Assembly: GCA_964438715.1 (NCBI GenBank)
Contig: CAYTLQ010000160.1
Coordinates: 1-20,117 of the forward strand
From: CAYTLQ01 sp964438715
Lineage (GTDB): Bacteria > Bacteroidota > Ignavibacteria > Ignavibacteriales > Ignavibacteriaceae
DNA length: 20,117 nt
Reading direction: 5' to 3'
Shown here piece by piece: positions 1 to 6,756 of this stretch (position 1 is the first letter of the stretch; each line of letters begins with the position of its first letter). The notes below the pieces were generated by a model, which was not told the origin of the DNA, searched no databases, and worked only from the letters and a program-made list of their open reading frames with translations. The translations under genes and the position numbers were made by a program.

Positions 1-138
1 AACCGCCTTATAATACAATTCTCCTTTAAGAAAAAACCGTGCAACAAGGAAATAGAAACCGCAAACAACAAAGAAAACCAGAGAGTCAAAAATAAAAATT
101 GACGCAGTCTGAAGAGCCATTCTTCCTGGTGAACCAAT
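1..138 (-). pseudogene. In-frame continuation of the YIP1-like gene beyond the TAA (partial at the window edge)
   Basis: Directly after the TAA the same frame continues without a stop to base 1. It encodes IGSPGRMALQ, then a hydrophobic helix (TASIFIFDSLVFFVVCGFYF) and LVARFFLKGELYYKAV. This is what should follow the linker in a YIP1-type protein. An ATG at 118-120 could restart translation: AGGA sits only 3 nt upstream, which is close for normal initiation. It is either the second half of a gene broken by one substitution, or a separate reinitiated ORF. The gene's end lies outside the window. Confidence 0.5.
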
Positions 139-483
139 TTATTCAAGTTCATCTTCAATCTTGATCATTTGTTCTTCAGCTTGCGATCTGGTTAGGTTAC
201 CTTTTGCTACCTGTTCCTCAAGATTTTTTTCCACCCGTTCTCTTTGTTTTTCAATAACCTGACCCCGTATTTCAGGATTTGACATCATTATATACGAGGA
301 GACAGATACCAATAACAATAGAATAAAAAGAGGTAACAGCCAGTCAATTGTCCGTAAAGGAAAATTTCTTATTGAGGTAAAAACAGCAGAAGGCTCTGTA
401 AAAATACCGGTCAGTTTATCGGAATGGGAAAGTTCCTCAGCGACATTTTCCTCAGGTATTGGAGTATTTTCGTTTTCTACCAT
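139..483 (-). CDS. YIP1-family membrane protein, N-terminal part ending at a premature TAA
   Basis: This 114-residue ORF has an acidic N-terminus, a FTEPSAVF motif near residue 29 and a first membrane helix at about residues 48-67 (WLLPLFILLLLVSVSSYIMM). A charged segment rich in Glu, Lys and Arg follows and ends at the stop. This is the opening layout of YIP1-type multi-helix membrane proteins, but too short for one. Reading past the TAA at 139-141 in the same frame stays open to the window edge and gives another hydrophobic helix. The start is an ATG at 481-483 preceded by AAAGG at a 5-nt spacing. It lies 55 bp downstream of pta with a candidate terminator between them. The family call is moderate. 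That the gene is one interrupted reading frame is strongly suggested by the sequence. Confidence 0.6.
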   Translation of the reverse strand: MVENENTPIPEENVAEELSHSDKLTGIFTEPSAVFTSIRNFPLRTIDWLLPLFILLLLVSVSSYIMMSNPEIRGQVIEKQRERVEKNLEEQVAKGNLTRSQAEEQMIKIEDELE

Positions 484-502
484 AACAGCCTTTCATTATT
501 GT

Positions 503-529
503 AAAAAAAATTACCGGATGCCTACCGGC
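503..529 (-). terminator. Candidate intrinsic terminator after pta
   Basis: On the minus strand a short GC stem (525-529 with 513-517, including one G-T pair, 7-nt loop) is followed within 2 nt by a run of eight T (complement of 503-510). It starts 10 nt past the pta stop codon. The stem has only 5 bp, so termination may be partial, which would allow some read-through into the YIP1-like gene. Confidence 0.45.
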
Positions 530-538
530 TTTTATTAA

Positions 539-1519
539 TTAGGACATGAGCACGGCTATTGCTGCAGTATTCACGATGTCATCAACACTGCAACCACGGC
601 TTAAATCGAAATATGGTTTTTTCAGCCCCTGAATTACCGGTCCAACAGCTTCCGCTTTTCCGAGGCGCTGTGCTATTTTGTAACCGATATTTCCAGCTTG
701 TAAATCAGGGAAGATAAGTACATTAGCCATACCGGCAACAGGACTGCCTGGAGCTTTTTTCTTACCAATTGAGTCAACAACTGCGGTATCGAACTGCAAT
801 TCTCCATCAACAATTAGATCGGGACGCTTTTCTTTTACAATGGAAGTTGCTTTTAATACTTTATCAACCAGTTCATGCTGTGCACTACCTTTGGTAGAGA
901 AGGAGAGCATGGCAACATACGGCACTTCACCGGTTAGGGCTTTGTGATTATCGGCAGTGGATATGGCTATATCTGCTAACTGAGAAGCATCAGGATTAGG
1001 AACTACTGCGCAATCTGCAAAACTATAAGTAATTTCCGGAAATATCATAAGAAAGAAACTGGATACTATGGAAATGCCTTCTTTCATCCCGACACATTGA
1101 ATGCCTGCTCTCATAACATCGGCAGTTGATGCAAATGACCCTGCCACACTCGCATCGGCCATGCCTTCACGAACCATCATTGCGGCATAAAATAAATCAC
1201 GCTTCATAGTTTCACGCGCCTGTTCAATGGTAACGCCTTTATGTTTGCGGGCATTAAAGTACATGTTGGCAAAGTCGCTTAACTTGTCGGATTTTGTAAA
1301 ATCTATTATTCTTACTCCCTGCAAATTTACTCCTGCTTTAGCTGCCATTTCACGGACTTTTTCATCGGAACCAAGCGTTATTACCTGTGCAAACCCTAAT
1401 GATGTAATTTGTTCTGCTGCCTTTAATACGCGTTCGTCATGTGACTCAGGAAGAACTACAGTTTTTTTCTTTTTCGCTGCGTTTTGTATAATTTGATTAA
1501 GAAGAGGAATTGAACTCAT
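539..1519 (-). CDS. pta: Phosphate acetyltransferase (phosphotransacetylase)
   Basis: This enzyme interconverts acetyl-CoA plus phosphate with acetyl phosphate plus CoA, linking acetate metabolism to the cytosolic acetyl-phosphate pool. The 326-residue product matches the single-domain form, without the DRTGG/CobB-like N-terminal extension of long Pta proteins. Family signatures are visible in order: ADASVAGSFASTADVMR at 121-137, NPDASQLADIA at 185-195, MLSFSTKGSA at 204-213, DGELQFDTA at 238-246, GSPVAGMANVLIFPDLQAGN at 258-277 and LSRGCSVDDIV at 306-316. The start ATG at 1517-1519 has AAGG about 6 nt upstream. No acetate kinase gene is adjacent in this window. A 411-bp gap lies upstream. 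Phosphate butyryltransferase is the main alternative, but these signatures favour Pta. Confidence 0.95.
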   Translation of the reverse strand: MSSIPLLNQIIQNAAKKKKTVVLPESHDERVLKAAEQITSLGFAQVITLGSDEKVREMAAKAGVNLQGVRIIDFTKSDKLSDFANMYFNARKHKGVTIEQARETMKRDLFYAAMMVREGMADASVAGSFASTADVMRAGIQCVGMKEGISIVSSFFLMIFPEITYSFADCAVVPNPDASQLADIAISTADNHKALTGEVPYVAMLSFSTKGSAQHELVDKVLKATSIVKEKRPDLIVDGELQFDTAVVDSIGKKKAPGSPVAGMANVLIFPDLQAGNIGYKIAQRLGKAEAVGPVIQGLKKPYFDLSRGCSVDDIVNTAAIAVLMS

Positions 1520-1930
1520 AATTTACCTTAATTAAAAAAAATTGCCTCTTAAAAGTAATAAAATGCTTTCAATATTTACTCTGCACTTTATTCAAAAGGT
1601 TGTTATACAATGATCAACGGCATTGACCCTGTTGAGGATTTCGCAAAATAATTTTTCACTTAAACTTTGTTTTGCGGGGTATAAATTTTAATTAAGGGCT
1701 AAACAATAATTTTTTGTTTGATTTAGTCTATCAGTAACCGGTATGGTTGATTTCATTATCTCTGCAAGAGTAGTGAAATAAACATTCTTAGTGTTTTACA
1801 GGCGCGGAATAGCTTTTCCTTTGTGTTTTAGGAAGAAAAATATTATGGAAAATTCTCTATCAAGAAATTATTAAGAAGATATGTATTTTCATGTATCAGT
1901 AGGCGCCGTTCTTCCTGAGGTAAGGTATTT
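1520..1930. other. 411-bp intergenic region between rsgA and pta, no gene seen
   Basis: All frames carry frequent stops and no credible ORF is present. The only structures I see are an imperfect hairpin at 1751-1778 (about 12 bp with one bulged base, 3-nt loop) and a 7-bp inverted repeat CGCAAAA/TTTTGCG at 1642-1648 and 1670-1676. Neither is followed by a T run that would make it a terminator. The pta promoter should lie here. A TATAAC at about 1601-1606 on the minus strand resembles a -10 box but has no matching -35, so I do not call it. Confidence 0.5.
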
Positions 1931-2887
1931 TTAATAACCGTCCTCTTCAGATATCGATTCTAATATTCGCAGATAACTTTCGTATCGTTCTGCTGAAATT
2001 TTTCCATCATTAACTGCCTGCTCTATTTCACAACCCGGCTCATGGTTATGTGTACAACGGTGATATCGGCATAATCCCAGAAATGGTTCAAATTCCCTGA
2101 AATAATGGCATAAATCGCCGGCATCAATACCATAAGGTTCTATTTCCCTTATACCGGGCGTATCAATTATATAAGAGGTTTCGGAGACTTTGAACATGGT
2201 AACATTAACGGTGGTATGTTTCCCTTTATTCGTGTATGTGCTTATATCTCCGATTTGCTGTTTTGCCTCTGGATAGAGCATATTTAGCAACGAGGATTTA
2301 CCAACACCCGATACCCCCCAGAACAGATTTTTCCCTTTGGAGGTGATATTTAACAGCTCTTCCTTTCCCGTTCCGTTTATTGTTGATGTGGTAACTACAG
2401 TATAACCGATATTTTTATATAAGGTTATCCATTCAGTCAATTCCGTTGCAATTCTCAGATCGGATTTATTAAAAACAATTGATAGTGGTATTCCTGAACT
2501 TTCACCGGCAACAATAAACCTGTCAAGTGTTCGGTTATTAAACGGTGGGTCGTTAAAGGACACTATGATAATAAAATTATCAATATTGGATGCTATTATT
2601 TGCTCAAGTCGTTCGCCTTTATAACCGGTTCCTTTTTGTCGTGGAGCTTTCCGTGAGAGATAATTTTTTCTTGGTAGTACCTCCGTTATTACTCCGGTGC
2701 CATCGGCATTTTTTTCATAAATTACTTCATCTCCGGTAACAGCAATATCGGTAGCAAAGAGCTTTTCTTTTTTTAGTCGGAAATCCAGCTTAAATTTACC
2801 CCTTAAAGTACAGCGTACTTCTTCACCGGAAACTGAATCGGTAACAAAATATGAATTTCCTTTGATGCTGTAAATAATTCCGTTTAT
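1931..2887 (-). CDS. rsgA: Ribosome small-subunit-dependent GTPase RsgA, apparent ATA start
   Basis: RsgA is a circularly permuted GTPase that helps late maturation of the 30S subunit. The frame reads continuously from 2887 to a TAA at 1931 and gives 318 residues, the normal family size. Counting from the ATA at 2885-2887, an N-terminal OB-fold spans about 1-75. The GTPase motifs follow in permuted order: NKSD (140-143), GVSGVGKS (191-198), KGKHTT (221-226) and DTPGI (242-246). The zinc motif C273-x4-C278-x-H280-x5-C286 is complete. A GTG at 2561-2563 would delete the OB-fold and is an implausible start. No ATG, GTG or TTG occurs in frame upstream of it before the preceding stop. The ATA is preceded by GAGG at a 5-nt spacing, the pattern seen at other starts here, so an ATG has probably become ATA or was miscalled. 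Confidence 0.93.
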   Translation of the reverse strand: MNGIIYSIKGNSYFVTDSVSGEEVRCTLRGKFKLDFRLKKEKLFATDIAVTGDEVIYEKNADGTGVITEVLPRKNYLSRKAPRQKGTGYKGERLEQIIASNIDNFIIIVSFNDPPFNNRTLDRFIVAGESSGIPLSIVFNKSDLRIATELTEWITLYKNIGYTVVTTSTINGTGKEELLNITSKGKNLFWGVSGVGKSSLLNMLYPEAKQQIGDISTYTNKGKHTTVNVTMFKVSETSYIIDTPGIREIEPYGIDAGDLCHYFREFEPFLGLCRYHRCTHNHEPGCEIEQAVNDGKISAERYESYLRILESISEEDGY

Positions 2888-2892
2888 AAATA

Positions 2893-2896
2893 CCTC
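2893..2896 (-). promoter_or_regulatory. Shine-Dalgarno of rsgA that fixes the ATA start
   Basis: GAGG on the minus strand lies 5 nt before the ATA at 2885-2887. It directly abuts the T-run of the upstream terminator. The same motif and spacing occur before other genes here, for example GGAG-5 nt-ATG before the protease and AAGGA-5 nt-ATG before the sigma-54 activator. Confidence 0.6.
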
Positions 2897-2928
2897 AAAA
2901 AAAAAGCGTCTTAAGTTAAGACGCTTTT
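2897..2928 (-). terminator. Strong intrinsic terminator after the OmpP1/FadL gene
   Basis: Arms 2918-2928 and 2902-2912 form a perfect 11-bp stem around a 5-nt loop. On the minus strand the hairpin is followed by an unbroken run of nine T (complement of 2897-2905, the first few overlapping the stem base). It begins 25 nt past the stop of the barrel gene. It ends exactly where the rsgA ribosome-binding site begins, so rsgA depends on read-through or on a promoter inside the upstream gene. Confidence 0.9.
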
Positions 2929-2952
2929 AAGAGAAGTTCAAGCACCGGAAAA

Positions 2953-4377
2953 TTAAAATCGATAGTTAAATGAGAGTGAAGCAAATGAGTTATTTATGTC
3001 CATGAAGACACGGCTACTATGTACTCCGTAATTGTCCTTAAAGCCTTTCCATGCTCCGTTGATGTATGCAAAATCCACTGATACTGCATCATCAACAATA
3101 AATCCAATTCCTCCCGTTATATATTTTCTGTCATAATCCGTTGGATCGCCGGCGTATGGTGATTTAACTACGGCATAACCACCTCTTAACCGAAGTCCAA
3201 GTTCACGAACAGTGTATTCAATACCAAAGTTGTAATTAACAACAGCCCGGAAATTCTCTTTTATTTCCTTGTTCATTGCGGCGATATCACCGGGTTTAAT
3301 ACCGTTTGCGTTAGAAAATTCAGACTGTGTGTAATCAATTAACGAGCCTTCCGCACTGATAAGCAACCCCTTGTATGTTACTGCACCTCCGAGAGTCATT
3401 ACTGGCGGAGTTGTTACATCATATTCAACATTGTCCGAATAATAATATGGATCAAGTTCCTTTAGGGTTCCATCTCCGAACAACGATGATCCTTCAACAT
3501 CAAATTTCTCTTTAATCGTAAAATATTTTGGTGTTTGAATTGTTAAACCAATTCGTGCGATATCTTTCATTTTATATAACAGACCAGCCTTAAACTCCCA
3601 GGCGGCAATATTCCAGTCGATAGTTCGATTAAGCCTGAAACTTACGAAATCCCGTGAAAAGGCATACCCCGGAGCGAGCGTGTCGTTATCGTAAAAATGC
3701 TGAGTATCATCTTCATTATACTCATTTGAGTTAAGATACGATCCGCTGATAATATTAAAAGTACCACCAAGAAACAGGTCTTTGTAAACTTCTATTGCGG
3801 CGCTGAAACCGAAATTATTTATTGATCCTGATTCTAATACCGAACCCGACTGTTGCAGTTTCCCGTTAATTTTCGTTACATAGTCTTCGTCGGTGAGATA
3901 GAGATCAAACGGTACATTCGTATCAGTAAGATCCTGTATCATTGAGGTATTACCTGAATTAAAACCATCAAACTTTAATGCACCAATTAAACTTTTTGAT
4001 TTGTAATAAGACATACCTATAACAAAACTCCCCCTGACTGTCGGGAAAGGGAAAATAAAAGATGCCTGATTGAGACCGGATTCACTATTTGTATATGCTG
4101 AGGGGATGTTCAGAAATGTTGCATTATTATTAATATGGTTGTAATCGAAACCACCGGAGAATTCCATTTTTTTTATCAGTCCTAATCCGGCCGGATTAAA
4201 ATAAACTGCGCTCGCGTCATCACTTACTGCTGTTTATGCATTACCCATACCTGCGGAACGGGCCGAGGGATAATAACCCGGTAATGATAATCGGGAAACA
4301 TCACCAAGACCTTGTGCAGTCACATCAATAGCCATAAGTAAAGTAATCAACAAGACGAATAAACTTCTATACATCAT
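2953..4377 (-). CDS. OmpP1/FadL-type outer membrane transporter, interrupted by in-frame TAA at codon 48
   Basis: FadL-family barrels carry hydrophobic compounds across the outer membrane. From the ATG at 4375-4377 the product opens with a signal peptide (MMYRSLFVLLITLLMA) and a likely cleavage near VTAQ. The family's N-terminal region ARSAGMGNA-(stop)-TAVSDDASAVYFNPAGL follows, where the stop sits at a position normally occupied by an aromatic residue, usually Tyr. The stop is TAA at 4234-4236; TAT or TAC there would restore a 474-residue protein. After it the frame is open to the natural TAA at 2953 and shows alternating beta-strand patterns, ending in FNYRF, a typical barrel C-terminus with terminal Phe. 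An internal ATG at 4167 could start a fragment without a signal peptide, which would not be exported. AGAGAAAG lies upstream of the full-length start. The gene is third in the envelope cluster. Confidence 0.85.
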
Positions 4378-4414
4378 TATACTTTCTCTTTTCATCAAAT
4401 AAAATGAACAATAT

Positions 4415-4657
4415 TTATTTTTTACTTTTTACAACAGCGTTCAGATCTGTTTGCAAGCTATCAGGAGTAGTTATAACTGAATCTCTCTGAACTGATCGTG
4501 TATCGAAATCAAGAAATCCTTTCGGAAGCAGCCAGAAGGAATAAGAGCCCTTCTTTGTCGAATTATAGTTGTGTACTTCATTATTACCAAAAATTGTATC
4601 ACCGGAAGTACTGAAAAACAACAATAACGATATCACAGTGTTGGTTATGCTATCCAT
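4415..4657 (-). CDS. Small protein of unknown function between the lipoprotein and barrel genes
   Basis: I do not recognise this 80-residue ORF. It has a hydrophobic stretch at about residues 7-16 (TVISLLLFFS) but few N-terminal positive charges, so it is a poor signal peptide. A more polar region follows (KKGSYSFWLLPKGFLDFDTR), then a Ser/Thr/Asp-rich tail ending KSKK. The start ATG at 4655-4657 has AGAGA a few nt upstream. It lies 72 bp after the lipoprotein stop and 37 bp before the barrel's full-length start, so it would be co-transcribed with both. The frame stays open for another 13 codons upstream without a standard start codon, so the true start is uncertain. It may be a remnant rather than a functional gene. 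Confidence 0.45.
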   Translation of the reverse strand: MDSITNTVISLLLFFSTSGDTIFGNNEVHNYNSTKKGSYSFWLLPKGFLDFDTRSVQRDSVITTPDSLQTDLNAVVKSKK

Positions 4658-4729
4658 ACTATCTCTTTCACTGCTCCTTGCTCTGATAGCAATTGCTCTT
4701 TAATTTCTAATCCTCCAATCTAAACACGG

Positions 4730-5938
4730 TTACCTTCTTCTTCCGCCGTCATCATTTCTCGGAGATGAAGATCTCGATGGCGGATTACTACTGCGGGGAG
4801 GCGGATTATCATTACGCGGAGGATTGTACCTCGGTGCAGGAGTTTCACGCTTTGGCGGATCATATTTCGGTGGAGGATTATCGCGCTTAGGTGTATCATA
4901 TTTTGGTTTAGGCGTTTCTCTCCCAGAGTTTGAATCACGCGGCTGATCGTATTTTCTTGGAGTAAATGATGGCTTATCTTCTTTTCTTGTATTGTTATTG
5001 CCGTCATTTGAAATACTCTTTTTCTTCTCCCGCGTTACATAGGGATTCGTTCTTTTATTTCCGCTGTTTTTATCTTTTGTTATCCGCGGTTCAGAGTTTC
5101 CGGATGAATTATCATTATCGATAGCGGATTTCTTATCCTTAGCCGGATCTTTTCCGCGAGTAATTTCGTTATCGGATTTTGATCGCCTGTTTTTCTGACT
5201 GGTTCCGGATTCAGTATCTCCAAGAATTATTCTTTTAATATCTCTCAAACGGGTGTTATCATCATTTAAGCCACTCTTGCGTGTATTATCATCCTTAGAA
5301 GGGTTAACATCGTCAAGTATATTTTTTCTTTCCCGGCTATCCACCGTAGCAGTGGGAATTCTTTTGGTTTCTCTTGAACTAAGTAAATCACGGCCTCCGG
5401 TTACTACACTGCTACGACGATCCCTTCCGCCTCTCAGTCTGGTAATATCGTTGTTGCGATATTTATATCTTGGGGTATAATCATAGTAGCTTCCGTAATA
5501 ATTTCCATAGTAATGCCAGCCGTAATAATTCCATGGATAATAGTAATAGTAGTAGTGCGGATACGGATAAAAAATAATATGTGGATAAAACGGGGTAACA
5601 TACCACCATGGATCCCAACAGAAGTCATAATAACTGCAATATCCAAAGGAAATAGTTACACCGGGATGATAGTAACCGAAGAACCTTCTGTACGAGGGGT
5701 GGTAGTCATCAAAATAATAATTATTGATTATCGTATTATCTTCAGAGTCGTAGGTAGTATCGGAATATTCCGGTTCAGGAGCAGTTTCATCGCCGTAGGA
5801 CTGCTCATCCTGATCATTTTCTGCCTCGTAATCCCTGTAAGTGGAATAACTTTGATCCGGCAGTGCTAATTGAGTATAGCACCCGTGAAAAAGAGCTGAA
5901 ATTCCAATTAAAAAAACTAGAAATAATCTGGTTTTCAT
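4730..5938 (-). CDS. Aromatic-rich lipoprotein with long disordered basic/proline-rich tail
   Basis: No family is recognised with confidence. From the ATG at 5936-5938 the 402-residue product has a lipoprotein signal peptide MKTRLFLVFLIGISALFHGC, with the lipobox cysteine at residue 20. An acidic stretch spans about 30-68. A strikingly aromatic block at about 74-160 is dominated by Tyr with Trp, Phe, His and Gly, including six consecutive Tyr and a C-x5-C pair at about 101 and 107. The rest is low-complexity and rich in Arg, Asp, Asn, Lys and Pro. Near residues 345-382 it repeats a unit resembling PPKYDPPKRETPAPRYN. GAGG lies 6 nt before this ATG. An upstream in-frame ATG at 6007 lacks such a site and would bury the signal peptide. 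The protein is likely anchored in the envelope. It heads the cluster with the small ORF and barrel, and a sigma-54-like promoter lies just upstream. Confidence 0.8.
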   Translation of the reverse strand: MKTRLFLVFLIGISALFHGCYTQLALPDQSYSTYRDYEAENDQDEQSYGDETAPEPEYSDTTYDSEDNTIINNYYFDDYHPSYRRFFGYYHPGVTISFGYCSYYDFCWDPWWYVTPFYPHIIFYPYPHYYYYYYPWNYYGWHYYGNYYGSYYDYTPRYKYRNNDITRLRGGRDRRSSVVTGGRDLLSSRETKRIPTATVDSRERKNILDDVNPSKDDNTRKSGLNDDNTRLRDIKRIILGDTESGTSQKNRRSKSDNEITRGKDPAKDKKSAIDNDNSSGNSEPRITKDKNSGNKRTNPYVTREKKKSISNDGNNNTRKEDKPSFTPRKYDQPRDSNSGRETPKPKYDTPKRDNPPPKYDPPKRETPAPRYNPPRNDNPPPRSSNPPSRSSSPRNDDGGRRR

Positions 5939-5967
5939 ATCATCCTCATAATATCTGAATTTTAGAC

Positions 5968-5983
5968 TGCAAAAATTAAGCCG
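5968..5983 (-). promoter_or_regulatory. Candidate sigma-54 (-24/-12) promoter of the lipoprotein gene
   Basis: Minus strand CGGCTT-AATTT-TTGCA. The invariant GG (5981-5982) and GC (5969-5970) are separated by exactly 10 bp, and the TTGCA half is perfect. The -24 half keeps GGC but lacks the usual AC. Transcription would begin near 5957, about 19 nt before the ATG and ahead of its GAGG. A sigma-54 activator is encoded about 0.8 kb away. The match could arise by chance in AT-rich DNA. Confidence 0.4.
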
Positions 5984-6034
5984 GAATTTTTCTTTATTTT
6001 GAGCCAAATTAGAAGAAAATCAATAAGGTTTGTG

Positions 6035-6058
6035 TAGTAATCAGTTCATACTGTACTA
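6035..6058. promoter_or_regulatory. Imperfect dyad, possible activator site upstream of the sigma-54-like promoter
   Basis: TAGTA-AT-CAGT, a 4-nt centre, then ACTG-TACTA: nine paired positions with a 2-nt insertion on one side. It is centred about 90 bp upstream of the predicted start of transcription at 5957, within the usual range of enhancer-binding activator sites. Only one copy was noticed. The role is inferred. Confidence 0.25.
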
Positions 6059-6142
6059 AAAAATATACATCTTGTTTCCCTCGTGGTGAAAACAGAGTGG
6101 AATGAAGGTGCTTAGAGTGAGGTAGGGGGGAATGAAAAAGAT

Positions 6143-6508
6143 TTATTTTGAATTAAACAACAACTGGTCAATTTTATTCGATACTTCTATTAAATCAATC
6201 GGTTTATAAAACACTGCGTCAATATATTGTTTGAATTTTTTTTCCTTATCACGATACTTGACGGTATAAACATAAGTAAGGATTACCGGTGTGTGTTTCT
6301 TTTCCTCCGAATTTATCCTACTACAGATATTCCAAATAGAATCCATGGGCTCAGCATCGATAACTAACAAATCGAATGCAATGCTTCCCGTAAGATTCTC
6401 CAGAGTCTGCAAATCGGTAGTAGTGGTTACTGAATATTTTTCATTAAAAAACATCAGCAAACTGGCACATAAATTCAAATCCGGACTAAAAAAGAGAATA
6501 CTCTTCAT
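6143..6508 (-). CDS. Receiver-only (CheY-like) response regulator
   Basis: The 121 residues form a single receiver domain without an output domain. The phosphoacceptor is D51 in LLVIDAEP, the switch Thr/Ser position is T78 and the conserved lysine is K102 in FYKPID. The usual acidic pair near the N-terminus is reduced to one residue, D10 in SPDLN, with proline in place of the first acid. The domain may therefore still bind Mg and be phosphorylated, but weakly. Such proteins act by protein-protein contact or as phosphate sinks. It sits 248 bp downstream of the sigma-54 activator on the same strand, and may be a second target of the neighbouring kinase; this is inference. No clear Shine-Dalgarno precedes the ATG at 6506-6508. 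Confidence 0.75.
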   Translation of the reverse strand: MKSILFFSPDLNLCASLLMFFNEKYSVTTTTDLQTLENLTGSIAFDLLVIDAEPMDSIWNICSRINSEEKKHTPVILTYVYTVKYRDKEKKFKQYIDAVFYKPIDLIEVSNKIDQLLFNSK

Positions 6509-6691
6509 CAGGTAAAAATTAATTGATAGTGAAAAAAATAAGCTATCGAATAATGTGCCAACGGGTCAAAAGAGCGAAAAATGTTGAAATTTCTCTAAAA
6601 ATGCAGTTTTTAGATTATTTTTTGCCGCTTTTTATTACAGATTATAAAATTTAGAAGTGAAAATCTGAAATTTGAGAAATCGAATTAAATT

Positions 6692-6744
6692 ATCCGGAAT
6701 TACCTGCCCGCCTGAATTTTATCGGGCAGGGTGAAATTTCGGAT
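6692..6744. repeat. Long imperfect hairpin after the sigma-54 activator gene
   Basis: Inner arms CCTGCCCG (6703-6710) and CGGGCAGG (6723-6730) enclose a 12-nt loop. Outer arms 6692-6701 and 6735-6744 pair over 10 bp with one G-T pair. A 1-nt/4-nt internal loop separates the two stems. It starts 12 bp past the activator's stop codon. The minus strand beyond it is AT-rich but lacks a clean T run, so it could be a weak terminator, an mRNA 3' stabiliser, or one copy of a dispersed palindromic repeat. The GC-rich core contrasts with the AT-rich surroundings. Confidence 0.6.
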
Positions 6745-6756
6745 GAATTATTAAGG

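Noticed and set aside
2561..2563. GTG as the true rsgA start (210 residues)
   Set aside because: It would remove the OB-fold encoded in frame immediately upstream, and no conserved start context is seen there.
1..4377. TAA reassigned to an amino acid
   Set aside because: pta, rsgA, the barrel gene, the lipoprotein gene and the receiver gene all end in TAA at sensible protein ends, so the codon works as a stop here.
5513..5869. 118-residue plus-strand ORF opposite the lipoprotein gene
   Set aside because: Its Ile/Val-rich composition is the complement of the Tyr- and Asn-rich codons of the real gene. It has no ribosome-binding site and no domain.
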